A stretch of DNA of 64,000 bases from contig JAIPGI010000001.1 of the NCBI GenBank assembly GCA_021736215.1, positions 101,952 through 165,951 on the forward strand. The letters run 5' to 3'. Made by a program: the position numbers and the translations under genes. Positions 52,484 to 61,778 of this stretch are shown here, one piece after another. Source of the DNA: Candidatus Altimarinota bacterium. GTDB lineage: Bacteria; Patescibacteriota; Gracilibacteria; UBA4473. A model generated the notes under the pieces. The model was not told the DNA's origin, made no database searches, and worked only from the letters and a program-made list of their open reading frames with translations. Each line of letters begins with the position of its first letter. Position 1 is the first letter of the stretch.

Positions 52484-55123
52484 TTATTTCTTCATTCCAA
52501 CTTTCATTTTCTCAAACGTGCATATTTTTGTCTTGGCATCGTAGCTGACCTTGAGCGAAGTATTTTCTTTGATATCTCCACTCAATAAACTCTCAGCAAT
52601 GGGATTTTCCAGTGCATCAGCGACTATTCGTCTCACGTGTCTAGCCCCAGATTCTGGGCGGTAGGCATCTTTGGCAAGAGCATTGAGGACAGATCCAGAA
52701 ATCTCTAATTGGATATTTTTTTCATCAAGACGTTTTTGTAGTTCATGAATCTGTAATTTTACAATTTCCTTAATAGCTTCACGATTAAGTGGATGGAAAA
52801 TAGTCACCGAGTCAATACGATTAATAAATTCAGGAGTAAATGAGGCTTTTAAATCCTTCATGACATCCTCTGAAATAAGTTCGAAATCATGTTCTTTTTG
52901 GGCGAGATCTTTTTCGGTATCTCCGAACCCAATGGCATTGGCATTCTGTTGGAATCGTTTGGCACCTATATTAGATGTCATGACAATGACAGCGTTTCGG
53001 AATGAAATGCGTCGGCCCTTGCCATCGGTGAGATGTCCATCTTCAAAAATTTGCAATAACATATTATGTACCTCTCGATGAGCTTTTTCGATTTCATCAA
53101 AAAGAACAATGGAATACGGTTTTCGTCGTATCTTTTCGGTGAGTTCTCCACCGTCTTCGTGTCCAATATAACCAGCGGGAGCTCCTACTAATCGGGCACT
53201 CGTATGACCCGAAGCAAATTCGGACATGTCGACCTTGATCAATGCTTTTTCATCATGGTAAATTTCCTTCGCTAACTGCTTGACGAGCTCAGTTTTTCCC
53301 ACTCCCGTAGGACCAAGAAAAAGAAATACTCCCAATGGGCGGTTTGGATTTTGGAGTCCAACACGAGATCGACGAATGGATTTCGAAACAGCACTAATGG
53401 CTTTTTCTTGACCAATAATTTTCTTTTGTAGAATCGTTTCGAGCGACTGAAGTTGTTTTGTTTCTTCATCGAGAAGTGCCGAAACAGGGATGCTCGTCAT
53501 CTGTTCAAGCATCTTGGCAATATCAGTCTTCGTAATTTTTTGAGGAGGAATGCCTTGAACTTTTTTGGTTTTTAAGCCTTGTAATTGCATTTCCAAATCT
53601 TGTTCTTCCTGATGGAGAAGGTTTGCTTTTTCATAATTTTGAGCCATGACCGCCTGTTCTTTCTTCTTCTGAAGTTGGGAAATTTTTTGACGAATATCAC
53701 GAATTTCTTTGCCGTTTGTTCGGTTCGTAATGGATTTAGAAGCACAGGCCTCATCCAATAAATCCAATGCCTTATCGGGTAAGAATCGGTCATTTACATA
53801 GCGCGCAGAGAACTTTACGGCCGCTTCTAAAGCCCCATTTTCAATGCTCACATTGTGGTATTTTTCATAATGAGTTCGAAGTCCTTGTAGAATCTGAACG
53901 GCTTCCTCGGGCGTTGGTTCGGGAACATCAACAGGTTGAAATCGACGAGCAAGGGCGGAATCTTTTTCGATATGTTTCCGATATTCTTCTACGGTTGTAG
54001 CCCCAATGACCTGGATAAGTCCTCGTGAAAGAGAAGGTTTGAGAATATTTGCGGCATCGAGAGATCCTTCGGCTGAGCCAGCACCGATGATGGTGTGTAA
54101 TTCGTCAATAAACAAAATCACTTCATTATCCGCCTCGGAAGCTTCATCGATAATACGTTTGAGGCGCTCTTCAAATTCTCCACGAAACTTCGTTCCGGCG
54201 ACGAGATTTGACATAGAAAGAGAGAGAACTCGCTTATCAATAAGGATATCGGGGACATTTCCGTCTACTATTTTTTGCGCGAGACCTTCGATAATAGCGG
54301 TTTTTCCCACACCTGGATCGCCCAAAAGCACGGGATTATTCTTTGTCTTTCTTGAAAGAATCTGAATAGTACGGGTAATCTCCTTCTCTCGACCAATGAT
54401 GTGGTCAATTTTTCCATTTTGAGCCATTTCCGTGAAATCAGTACAGAAATAATCCAAAGCGAGCTTCTTTTTTCTCGAACGACGAGGAGCTTCTCCGATT
54501 TGTTCTTCCATATTTTGTGGAGAAAATTGTCCACCACCACCGTTTTGCTCCATTTCTTCAGGCATTCCGACCGACATTCCGACTAAAATTCCATGAAGTC
54601 CATTGAGCAATTGTTCAATTTGAGCCGAGGAGGGAAGTGCATTGGGAGCACCTTTTTCTGGTTCTTGGCTTTTACTTAAAACCTCTTTGAGATGCTGAAC
54701 AATCTGCTCGGGTTTCACCATAAGAGATTCCAAAATCTGGACAGCTCCACTCTCTTTTTGTTGAAGCAAGGCATAGAGGAGATGCTCACTATCTACCATA
54801 GAGTGTCCGAAATCCAAAGCCGATTGGGCCGCAGATTCGATTACTTTTTGAGCGAAAATGGAAAAAATATTATCTTCATTCGCAACATCCTTCTCTGCTT
54901 CTGAATCATTTTTATTCTTGAGTTCTTCTGCGATACGAAAGGTATTTTCATAGGTAATACCAAAGTTTCTCAAAATAGATCCCGCCATCGATTTGGGTTG
55001 GCGCAAGATCCCCAAAAGCAAATGTTGTGTTTGTACTTGGCGTTCTCCTAAGCGACGCATCTCTTCCTGAGAAAGAATGAGTGTGTTTTTGGCGAAGTGA
55101 GTGAAGGAATCAAAGTGTGACAT
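52484..55123 (-). CDS. clpC: ClpC-type AAA+ unfoldase
   Basis: Feeds proteins to ClpP. 879 residues. Clp N-domain repeats (1-150), D1 with GDPGVGKTA near residue 265, an intervening UVR-like helix ([19 protein letters not shown]) around 505, and D2 with [10 protein letters not shown] near residue 610. The IGF ClpP-docking loop is present (NAIGFG). The UVR motif and IGF loop favour ClpC over ClpB. A -10 TATAAT (55222-55217) with TTGTAT upstream is a likely promoter; no CIRCE is seen. Confidence 0.95.
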   Translation of the reverse strand: MSHFDSFTHFAKNTLILSQEEMRRLGERQVQTQHLLLGILRQPKSMAGSILRNFGITYENTFRIAEELKNKNDSEAEKDVANEDNIFSIFAQKVIESAAQSALDFGHSMVDSEHLLYALLQQKESGAVQILESLMVKPEQIVQHLKEVLSKSQEPEKGAPNALPSSAQIEQLLNGLHGILVGMSVGMPEEMEQNGGGGQFSPQNMEEQIGEAPRRSRKKKLALDYFCTDFTEMAQNGKIDHIIGREKEITRTIQILSRKTKNNPVLLGDPGVGKTAIIEGLAQKIVDGNVPDILIDKRVLSLSMSNLVAGTKFRGEFEERLKRIIDEASEADNEVILFIDELHTIIGAGSAEGSLDAANILKPSLSRGLIQVIGATTVEEYRKHIEKDSALARRFQPVDVPEPTPEEAVQILQGLRTHYEKYHNVSIENGALEAAVKFSARYVNDRFLPDKALDLLDEACASKSITNRTNGKEIRDIRQKISQLQKKKEQAVMAQNYEKANLLHQEEQDLEMQLQGLKTKKVQGIPPQKITKTDIAKMLEQMTSIPVSALLDEETKQLQSLETILQKKIIGQEKAISAVSKSIRRSRVGLQNPNRPLGVFLFLGPTGVGKTELVKQLAKEIYHDEKALIKVDMSEFASGHTSARLVGAPAGYIGHEDGGELTEKIRRKPYSIVLFDEIEKAHREVHNMLLQIFEDGHLTDGKGRRISFRNAVIVMTSNIGAKRFQQNANAIGFGDTEKDLAQKEHDFELISEDVMKDLKASFTPEFINRIDSVTIFHPLNREAIKEIVKLQIHELQKRLDEKNIQLEISGSVLNALAKDAYRPESGARHVRRIVADALENPIAESLLSGDIKENTSLKVSYDAKTKICTFEKMKVGMKK

Positions 55124-55216
55124 GGAAGGAGGGAATATTTAGGAGAGAGTACAGTATTTTATGTGTAGTATGAGAGACGAACGAAATCAACTTTCTTGTG
55201 TAAGAAAAGTCACAGT

Positions 55217-55244
55217 ATTATACGCAAAAACAGAGAAAATACAA
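55217..55244 (-). promoter_or_regulatory. clpC promoter
   Basis: TATAAT at 55222-55217 and TTGTAT at 55244-55239, spacer 16 bp; leaves a 5' leader of about 85 nt. Confidence 0.5.
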
Positions 55245-55288
55245 CGAACACGCCTTGCGCAAGAAAGAGAAATATAGGGAAATAAGAA

Positions 55289-55615
55289 TTATTTCTGAGC
55301 CGTGAAGGTCTGCTTCATAACAATGTATTGATTCTGCTGACGAACGACCATTGCATCTTGTTCGCTGAGTTTGGAAACATATTCTCGAGTTTCTAAGCGG
55401 GTTATCTGGGCATCGATTTTCTGCAAAGTATTAGTAATTTCCGCGTTTTTTTCGGTTACCTTGCTCAGAATATATCCCTGCATTCCCAAATGATTCATCT
55501 GAAAAAGATAAACACAAGCAAGGGCGAGAGCAATGCTACAAAGGAGGTAAAACAAGAGCTTTTGTGTACGAGCGGCCACAAAGGAAAGCCTTATTCGCTT
55601 CGATTTGGTATACAT
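55289..55615 (-). CDS. Bitopic coiled-coil membrane protein, FtsL-like
   Basis: 108 residues: short basic cytoplasmic N-terminus (MYTKSKRIRLSF), one transmembrane helix (about 22-42), then an extracytoplasmic coiled coil (about 55-90). This topology matches FtsL/DivIC-type division proteins, but sequence alone does not prove it. ATG 55615 is chosen; the longer open frame to 55756 adds an unlikely leader. Follows the DUF4012 gene by 144 bp. Confidence 0.6.
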   Translation of the reverse strand: MYTKSKRIRLSFVAARTQKLLFYLLCSIALALACVYLFQMNHLGMQGYILSKVTEKNAEITNTLQKIDAQITRLETREYVSKLSEQDAMVVRQQNQYIVMKQTFTAQK

Positions 55616-55759
55616 AACAGGGGGGTCAAAAGTGGAATTTCTTTTTGAGGGGTCTTGTCGGGTAAGTGAAAAAGAAAAAATCAATCTCACTTCTTGGCCG
55701 ATTGTAGACTTCTTTGTGCCTTCGTCAAGGGTTTTTTGCTCGCAAGAATAGAACAATTG

Positions 55760-57397
55760 TTATCGAGTAATAATGGTCCTTTTCCCTGAAGAAAGAGGGT
55801 TTCCATAAAAATCAGCTACGCCTTTTAATTCGAGAAAAAATCGCTCGTCAATTTGTTTCCGTGTCTGCCAAAATCCGAGAATAAGCGTGCGTTCATCCTC
55901 CAGAGAAGAAACGTCTTCGTATACAGGATCTTCATTGAGAGACATGTCGGCAAAGTCTCGGTCGATGAGGGAGGCGTGGAAATTCTCACCGAGTTTTATT
56001 TTTTCGTTAAAATGAACTTCGACGAGAAGTAGTTTTTTATTAGATTTATTGGCAATGGATGTCCATTTCCAACGATATTTTGCTGGGAAGAAAGAGTCAT
56101 CAACAACCTCATGGAGAGTAATAAATGGAGGGGAGGTATCAGGAATACTCATCCAACGAAATACTTTGTGAGTGGACTTCATAGTCTCAAAAAATTCTCC
56201 GACGTTCTCATGTGTATCAAATGTAGCGAGAGCAAAAGTTTGTTGCGGAAAAAGAGAAATGATAACTTCCGCCGAAAGACTTTGATTGCGTGCTCGGAAA
56301 AGGGAAAATTCTTTTAGGTCTCCTGCGTATTCAAACAGAAATTGTTTAGAAACACTCTCTCCTGGGGAGATTTCTGTTTCCCAAAAAACAGGCTCCCCTC
56401 CCAGAAATTTGGGAAGCATGAGTTCAAAGGCACCTTTCCATCCTTGTGAAAGAGGTTCATCAATACCTCCCGCGTGCACTACGTCGAGGCGAACAGTGAA
56501 TGTCCAGTGTTTCGGAGTTTCTTCGCGAGTGAAAATATGAATTGATTTTTGTAAAAATCGTGAGGACTTTGCTCCGCCGAGATTCCATTCCACCAAAGCA
56601 AAATCTGATCGTTCAGGTCTTGTACGAGGAGAGATGCCAGAAATAAAAACATTTCCTTCTTGAATATTATCAGCCAGAATGCGAGTTAATCGAGGAGCAA
56701 TGATGGGATTGATAATCGATTTAAAAATGAGTTTTTTTGCCAAAGAAGAAAGAGGGGTTTTCCTCGTTTTAAGCGAGGTTTCATCGTGTCGATCCACATC
56801 ACTGACAATCCGCGAAAACTCAGAAAAAAGATTATTTGAGGAAATAACCTTGTCATTGAATCGCACTTTTCCAAAAGGAGTAAGGATATCTTCAACGGTT
56901 CCGAGATTGAGTAAAACGACTTGATCAATGGGATCTTGAGTTGCCTCCCGATAAGCAGATCGGAATGTTTCAGCACATTCTTCTATATCGAGAGATGTTC
57001 CCAAATCCCAAAAATTTTTTGTTGAAGAAACTTTATTAAGGGGCGCTTCGGCTTCTCCAAAAGTATGTTCGGCAAGAGCATAACTATTGTGAAACTCTAT
57101 ATGTGGGGGGAAAAGTTGAAAAACTCCATATGCCGTGACAAACCCTCCGCAAGGTCGGCTTTCTGCCTCATTGGTGAATATAATTAATGTGCGACCCGTA
57201 AGGATCCCCTGTCCCAAAAGTATGTGGAGCGGCCAAAGGACAATCCCTAAGTAAACCAAGAGGACAATTCCAGTGATTTTTCCGATTTTTTTCCACCGAT
57301 CAATACGTCGTTTTCTTTTTTGGTGGAAGAAGTCCCACCCGATTTGTGGTTTTTGTTTCCGGAAAAATCGAAACAAAGACTCTTTCCAATGCTTCAT
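55760..57397 (-). CDS. DUF4012 membrane-anchored protein
   Basis: 545 residues. Basic N-terminus, one transmembrane helix (about 40-60), and an extracytoplasmic domain carrying the DUF4012 motif LIIFTNEAESRPCGGFVTAYG. DUF4012 proteins are frequent in Patescibacteria and some Gram-positives, often near surface-polysaccharide genes; function unknown. It starts divergently from the MGMT gene by 62 bp. Confidence 0.88.
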   Translation of the reverse strand: MKHWKESLFRFFRKQKPQIGWDFFHQKRKRRIDRWKKIGKITGIVLLVYLGIVLWPLHILLGQGILTGRTLIIFTNEAESRPCGGFVTAYGVFQLFPPHIEFHNSYALAEHTFGEAEAPLNKVSSTKNFWDLGTSLDIEECAETFRSAYREATQDPIDQVVLLNLGTVEDILTPFGKVRFNDKVISSNNLFSEFSRIVSDVDRHDETSLKTRKTPLSSLAKKLIFKSIINPIIAPRLTRILADNIQEGNVFISGISPRTRPERSDFALVEWNLGGAKSSRFLQKSIHIFTREETPKHWTFTVRLDVVHAGGIDEPLSQGWKGAFELMLPKFLGGEPVFWETEISPGESVSKQFLFEYAGDLKEFSLFRARNQSLSAEVIISLFPQQTFALATFDTHENVGEFFETMKSTHKVFRWMSIPDTSPPFITLHEVVDDSFFPAKYRWKWTSIANKSNKKLLLVEVHFNEKIKLGENFHASLIDRDFADMSLNEDPVYEDVSSLEDERTLILGFWQTRKQIDERFFLELKGVADFYGNPLSSGKRTIITR

Positions 57398-57459
57398 CGG
57401 CGGGTATTGTGCAGAAACTTCTCCTTGAAGACAAATGAATTTTCAATAAAATACAGAAG

Positions 57460-57720
57460 ATGTCCAAATCAAACCTTACTTTCGAGGAAAAAGTACTTCT
57501 CGTCGTGGAGAAAATTCCACGTGGAAAAACCATGACCTACGGGCAAGTTGCTACTGAAGCGGGTTCTCCGCAAGCTGCACGAGCAGTAGGGAATATCATG
57601 AAACGAAATATCTATCCCCATATTCCCTGTCACAGAGTGGTACGGGTGGACAGGATTGGTGGGTACAATGGGCTTCGCGGAGGAAAAGAAAAACTTCTGC
57701 GAGAAGAAGGAGCAATATAA
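57460..57720 (+). CDS. MGMT/alkyltransferase-like protein
   Basis: 86 residues, covering only the DNA-binding and active-site half of O6-alkylguanine-DNA alkyltransferase. Helix-turn-helix MTYGQVATEAGSPQAARAVGNIMKRN includes the Arg finger; active site IPCHRVV retains the Cys, so alkyl transfer is possible, unlike true ATL proteins. The N-terminal domain is absent. Small stand-alone forms are common in this kind of genome. Confidence 0.9.
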   Translation: MSKSNLTFEEKVLLVVEKIPRGKTMTYGQVATEAGSPQAARAVGNIMKRNIYPHIPCHRVVRVDRIGGYNGLRGGKEKLLREEGAI

Positions 57721-57730
57721 AAAGATTGGG

Positions 57731-57821
57731 TCATTCTCGCTAGAGCGAGGATGATTTTTAACTGGGAAATTCACATCCACTGTTATGGCATTTCCTGTAG
57801 GGGCGTATCACTGATACGCCC
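57731..57821. repeat. Two palindromic repeats downstream of the MGMT gene
   Basis: TCATTCTCGCTAGAGCGAGG then ATGA (57731-57754) and GGGCGTATCA-C-TGATACGCCC (57801-57821), in the 390-bp gap between the MGMT gene and rmlD. Confidence 0.6.
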
Positions 57822-57897
57822 GTTGATTTCCAATAAGGCTTCCGTCTTTGGAGTGAAGAAGAGAAAGCAAAGTGGCCAATTTTTTAATTGTCCTTTT

Positions 57898-58096
57898 TTA
57901 ACGGGAAAAAAAGGACGAAAAAATCCGCTCACGCTGAATTTTTTTGAGTTCTTCGGCAATTCGCTTTACTAAAAATGCCAAAAGTTAAAATTAAATGATA
58001 AAGTTCATCTTGTGATACAAATGATTGAATTGCATTGGCTTCCCTGACATTTTTAACGCTCCGCTCATTGGAAGAACAGACAAAAAATTTCAAATG
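57898..58096 (-). pseudogene. Frameshifted gene remnant
   Basis: One frame reads REANAIQSFVSQDELYHLI, then a shift by one base continues sensibly as VKRIAEELKKIQRERIFSSF to a stop at 57898. Both halves look like one amphipathic helical protein. The upstream part is not recognisable. Lies just after rmlD. Confidence 0.4.
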
Positions 58097-58112
58097 TGAG
58101 ATCTCGTTCTTC

Positions 58113-58940
58113 TTAATTAGAAATTGATAGAAACTCATCAACCGCTTCGTGCCAGTTACGAAGGACTTCGGGAAGCTTGGTATTGCGTAATAATGAATTG
58201 AGAGGACGACGCGCAGGACGGATTAAGTCAGTGGAGGCAATATTTCTAATTTCCCCTTGCCAACCTCTTTTTTGCAAAAAATATTCAGCAAAGTCTGCCC
58301 ACGAAATTCCATCTCCCGAATTCTGTAAATGATAGTGTCCTGATTCTAAGGTGGAAAGAATAAAGTGACGAAAAACAAATTCAGCTAGATCTTTGGCATA
58401 AGTAGGCCTTCCTACTTGATCAGCCACTACTTCAATTACATCTTCTTCCAGAGATTTTTTAAGAATTCGGGTGACGAAATTCTCTTTTCCTGTACCGAAA
58501 AGCCATGAGGTGCGGATATTCCAAAAAGACACTCCTGATTTCTCCAAAGCTTGCTCAGCACGAAGTTTTGTTTCGCCATAAAAATTAATAGGCTCTCTCT
58601 TGGTCTCTTCGCTCACTGCCACATTGGCAGGAGCATTAAAAACATACTCACTTGAAAAATGAACAATAGGGCGTTTGTGAGTAAGAATATTTTCCAACGC
58701 TTTGACATTCAGCTGCTCGCACAATCCTCGCTCCATTTCCGCTTTATCAACATCTGTGTAAGCGATACAATAAATTATTTTATCAAAATATTCTCGGGCC
58801 ATGAATCTATCGACTTCATCAAAATGGGTCACATCAAGTTCGTGATGAGATGGAGCAAGAAATTCGATTCCTGCCTGAGTAAGGAGAGAGGGGAATTCTG
58901 ATCCCAGTAAACCCGACTTCCCCAGTAAAAGCACTCTCAT
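58113..58940 (-). CDS. rmlD: dTDP-4-dehydrorhamnose reductase
   Basis: Last step of dTDP-L-rhamnose synthesis; extended SDR. 275 residues. Rossmann start LLLGKSGLLGSEF, IYCIAYTDVDKAE, and catalytic NFYGETKLRAEQAL (YxxxK). rfbB is 42 kb away and no rmlA or rmlC is visible in the window. Confidence 0.95.
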   Translation of the reverse strand: MRVLLLGKSGLLGSEFPSLLTQAGIEFLAPSHHELDVTHFDEVDRFMAREYFDKIIYCIAYTDVDKAEMERGLCEQLNVKALENILTHKRPIVHFSSEYVFNAPANVAVSEETKREPINFYGETKLRAEQALEKSGVSFWNIRTSWLFGTGKENFVTRILKKSLEEDVIEVVADQVGRPTYAKDLAEFVFRHFILSTLESGHYHLQNSGDGISWADFAEYFLQKRGWQGEIRNIASTDLIRPARRPLNSLLRNTKLPEVLRNWHEAVDEFLSISN

Positions 58941-59072
58941 GATTTCTTCCTATCCCAAAGCTTAACTTTTGTAAAGAGGGGCGCGGATACATTTCTCGTT
59001 TTCGATTTCCAATTTTCGGTTTAAAGATCAGAGATCAAGACTCCTAAAAACTCCGATGATCGGAATTTCTAG

Positions 59073-59529
59073 AATGCTCTTTCTGGGGTAAGCCGAGTTC
59101 TGTTTTGTGTTGTCATTTATCTTACGCGCCCCCGAAGGGCGTCATCGGCAGGAGCAAGTACAGATCGGGGATAAAAAGATATATCTTCCTGTATTTGCGC
59201 CCCCTGCTTCTCCACCGGAAAGGTTTAGCACCATGGAGTCTTGAGAAACCATGGATGAGAGTATCACTTCTCAGATATTTCACTAGGGCCCCGCACCTTT
59301 TGAGCTACCAACAAAAGTTTTGAATCAATAAGGAATCGTATATTTTATTATTTCCTCAAACCAAATGTTCGATGCCTAAAAGGTGCGGGGATACATAATT
59401 TCTGTGCCACTTTCTCTCATCCGCCTGAGGCGGACGGAGCGACCGTGAGTCGTTTCTGTATCTTTTGCGTGGCTCGGACTTTCCTCCCCATATTTTTGCA
59501 TATGAGGCGACAACTTCCACAAAGAGCAC
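59073..59529 (-). ncRNA. rnpB: RNase P RNA
   Basis: Processes tRNA 5' ends. Core helices are recognised on the minus strand: P1 arms GTGCTCTTT / AAAGAGC; universally conserved GAGGAAAGTCCGAGC near the 5' end (59470-59490) and ACAGAACTCGGCTTA near the 3' end; AGUGGCACAGAAA follows the P-helix with the GCCGCCTCAGGCGGA-type hairpin. A long P12-like hairpin built from CCCCGCACCTTTT/AAAAGGTGCGGGG is expanded. About 455 nt, roughly bacterial A-type size. Confidence 0.9.
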
Positions 59530-59584
59530 TTGATGTTTAGAGAAAAATAAGGCAAAAGTAAAGGCGATATATTTTCTCTCTATT

Positions 59585-60115
59585 ATGAAAAATATTCTTA
59601 TTGGATTCATGGGAAGTTTGTTTCTTTTTGGATGTACTCAAACACTGGAAACTCTAATGACGACGGAAACCAAATCAGAAGGACAAGTCATTCCGGTCAT
59701 ACTATCAAACAAAGGAATGGCAAAAAAAACAGATCCCCGTTTGAAGGAGGGAGATGATTGTATTTTTAAAAATGGACAGTGTTGCCGAGGAATGGTGTGT
59801 AATAGTGTGTTCCTCAATTGTGTAGAAGGGACTTCGCCTGTTGTTACTGGATGTAATGAATCTTGCATGGCACAGGGGGTGTGCGAGCCTAAAAACAAAG
59901 AAGAAGAGTTTTTCCTTCCAAACACAATTCTCTCAAAACAAGAAGGAGGATCAAGAATATGTTGTGAATCTTTTGGATTTGGAGCGATGATGAAAAAATG
60001 CTGTGAATCTTATGAATGGACAAGCGCTGAAGAGTGTAAAACCCCAAAAGCTTTCGTCGGGGGCGGGAAAAAAATAGTTGAGAATGAATTTTGTAAAGAC
60101 ATAAGCAATGAATGA
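59585..60115 (+). CDS. Cys-rich lipoprotein, unknown
   Basis: 176 residues. Lipobox LFGC at residues 14-17. The mature part holds about 16 Cys in tight groups (CIFKNGQCCRGMVC, CNESCMAQGVC, ICCESFGFG, KKCCESYEW), suggesting a disulfide-knotted surface domain. No family recognised; the spacing is reminiscent of small knottin-like folds, which is only an analogy. Its stop overlaps the dnaG start. Confidence 0.8.
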   Translation: MKNILIGFMGSLFLFGCTQTLETLMTTETKSEGQVIPVILSNKGMAKKTDPRLKEGDDCIFKNGQCCRGMVCNSVFLNCVEGTSPVVTGCNESCMAQGVCEPKNKEEEFFLPNTILSKQEGGSRICCESFGFGAMMKKCCESYEWTSAEECKTPKAFVGGGKKIVENEFCKDISNE

Positions 60116-61778
60116 CCGTTTTTTTGAAGACCTAAAAAATCGTATCGATATTGTCGAGATTGTGAAACGTTATGCCGAACTCAAAAAATCCGGTAAAAAC
60201 TTCATGTGTCGATCCCCTTTTCGTAACGAACGAACAGCAAGTTTTTGTGTTTCTCCTGACAAACAGTTTTGGTATGACTTCGGAACGAGTGAAGGAGGAG
60301 ATGCAATCTCTTTCATCGAGAAGATGGAGAATCTAAGTTTTCTCGAAGCAGTAGAAATGCTCTCCGACATTGCTGGTCTTGAAATTCCACGAGATCTTGG
60401 CGGAGAGAGAGGTCCTACAAAAGAAGAAAAAAAAGATATTTTTTCTCTTCACGAGAAGGCTTGTGAGTATTTTGCAAGTATGTTGCAAAAAGAAAAAAAA
60501 GCTTTGGAATACCTAGAAAATAGAAAAATAACCAAAGAAATTATTCAAGGGTGGAGACTTGGTTATGGGGGAAACGAATCAGATGGACTCACGAAATTTC
60601 TTCTCAAACAAGGGTTCTCGGAAAAAGACATTACTCAGTCAGGAGTGGCTTTTGAACGAGAATTCGGCGATAGAAAAATGAGAGATCGGTTTTGGGAACG
60701 GCTTATGATTCCTATCGCAGATCATCGGGATAGCAAAAAAATTATTGCCTTTACGGGTCGAGATTTGTCTGGACACAAAGACACTGCTAAATATATTAAT
60801 TCTCCTGAAAATCCAGTATATCATAAATCTTCAACTCTTTTTGGATTCGATCGAGCACGGAAAGTAATTCGTGAACGTGATGCCGTGATTTTGGTAGAAG
60901 GGAATTTTGATGTTATTTCTGCTCATGCTGTAGGATTCGTGCACACAGTTGCAACTTGTGGCACCTCTCTCACGGAGGAACATCTTCGCATGTTGAAGCG
61001 TCTCACCAAAAATATCTATCTAGCTTTTGATGCTGATATTGCGGGGAAACGGGCGACGCTACGAGGGGTAGAAATGTGTTTGCGAATGGAACTCAATCCA
61101 TTTATCATTGAACTCACAAGTGGAAAAGATATAGACGAACTTGCTCGAGAGAATGTAGAAGAACTCAAAAATTGTATCAAAAATGCCAAAAATGCAATTA
61201 TTTTTCTCTTTCAAAAATTTAGTGGGAAGTACTTAGACGAAACCCTTGAGGGAGAGAAGAAATTTTTGGATGAGATATTTTATTTTCTTCGATTTGTTCA
61301 TCGTCCCATAGAGAGAGATGAAATGATGAGCAAAATTTGCAAAAAATTAAATCGTCCCAAAACCATTATTGAGGAGGAATTTAGAAAGTTTGAACGACAA
61401 GCTCTCTCTGCTGAGAAAATAGAACAAGAAGTTCCTTCAACCACCAAAAAAATGAGTCGCCAAGAATGTCTCGTAGGATTTATCAGTAGTCATTGGGATT
61501 TTTTTGTAAAACATATGAATGAAAAAACATTGGAAGTATTATCGGGAGTTCCACAAGAACTTTTAAGAAAAAGAATACAAGGAACAGGTCTTACTACCGA
61601 AGACATGATAACTCTCAATGCATGGGAAATGCATTCAGATAATCTCTATGGGGAATATGTTTCTGAAGACGTTTTGAAAAGAGATTTTATTCTTTTTATA
61701 GAGCAATTGCGCAAAGAGAAAGATAAATCCAAGCGTCTTGAGCAAGCGCAACAGATTCGAGAACAAATGACTCCATGA
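60108..61778 (+). CDS. dnaG: DNA primase
   Basis: Makes Okazaki primers. 556 residues. The N-terminal CHC2 domain is present in outline but all four zinc ligands are gone: SPFR replaces CPFH, and DFGTS replaces CFGCG (Asp57, Thr60). TOPRIM domain intact with LVEGNFDVISAH and LAFDADIAGKRA. C-terminal DnaB-binding helices present. Overlaps both neighbours by 8 and 4 bp. A TTGCAA motif is inside. Confidence 0.94.
   Translation: MNDRFFEDLKNRIDIVEIVKRYAELKKSGKNFMCRSPFRNERTASFCVSPDKQFWYDFGTSEGGDAISFIEKMENLSFLEAVEMLSDIAGLEIPRDLGGERGPTKEEKKDIFSLHEKACEYFASMLQKEKKALEYLENRKITKEIIQGWRLGYGGNESDGLTKFLLKQGFSEKDITQSGVAFEREFGDRKMRDRFWERLMIPIADHRDSKKIIAFTGRDLSGHKDTAKYINSPENPVYHKSSTLFGFDRARKVIRERDAVILVEGNFDVISAHAVGFVHTVATCGTSLTEEHLRMLKRLTKNIYLAFDADIAGKRATLRGVEMCLRMELNPFIIELTSGKDIDELARENVEELKNCIKNAKNAIIFLFQKFSGKYLDETLEGEKKFLDEIFYFLRFVHRPIERDEMMSKICKKLNRPKTIIEEEFRKFERQALSAEKIEQEVPSTTKKMSRQECLVGFISSHWDFFVKHMNEKTLEVLSGVPQELLRKRIQGTGLTTEDMITLNAWEMHSDNLYGEYVSEDVLKRDFILFIEQLRKEKDKSKRLEQAQQIREQMTP
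60472..60488. repeat. TTGCAA-N5-TTGCAA motif in dnaG
   Basis: TTGCAAGTATGTTGCAA, exact. Encodes FASMLQK. Confidence 0.8.

Noticed and set aside
57751..57972. 73-codon plus-strand ORF after the MGMT gene
   Set aside because: Runs through a palindromic repeat and over the frameshifted remnant on the other strand; no start site.
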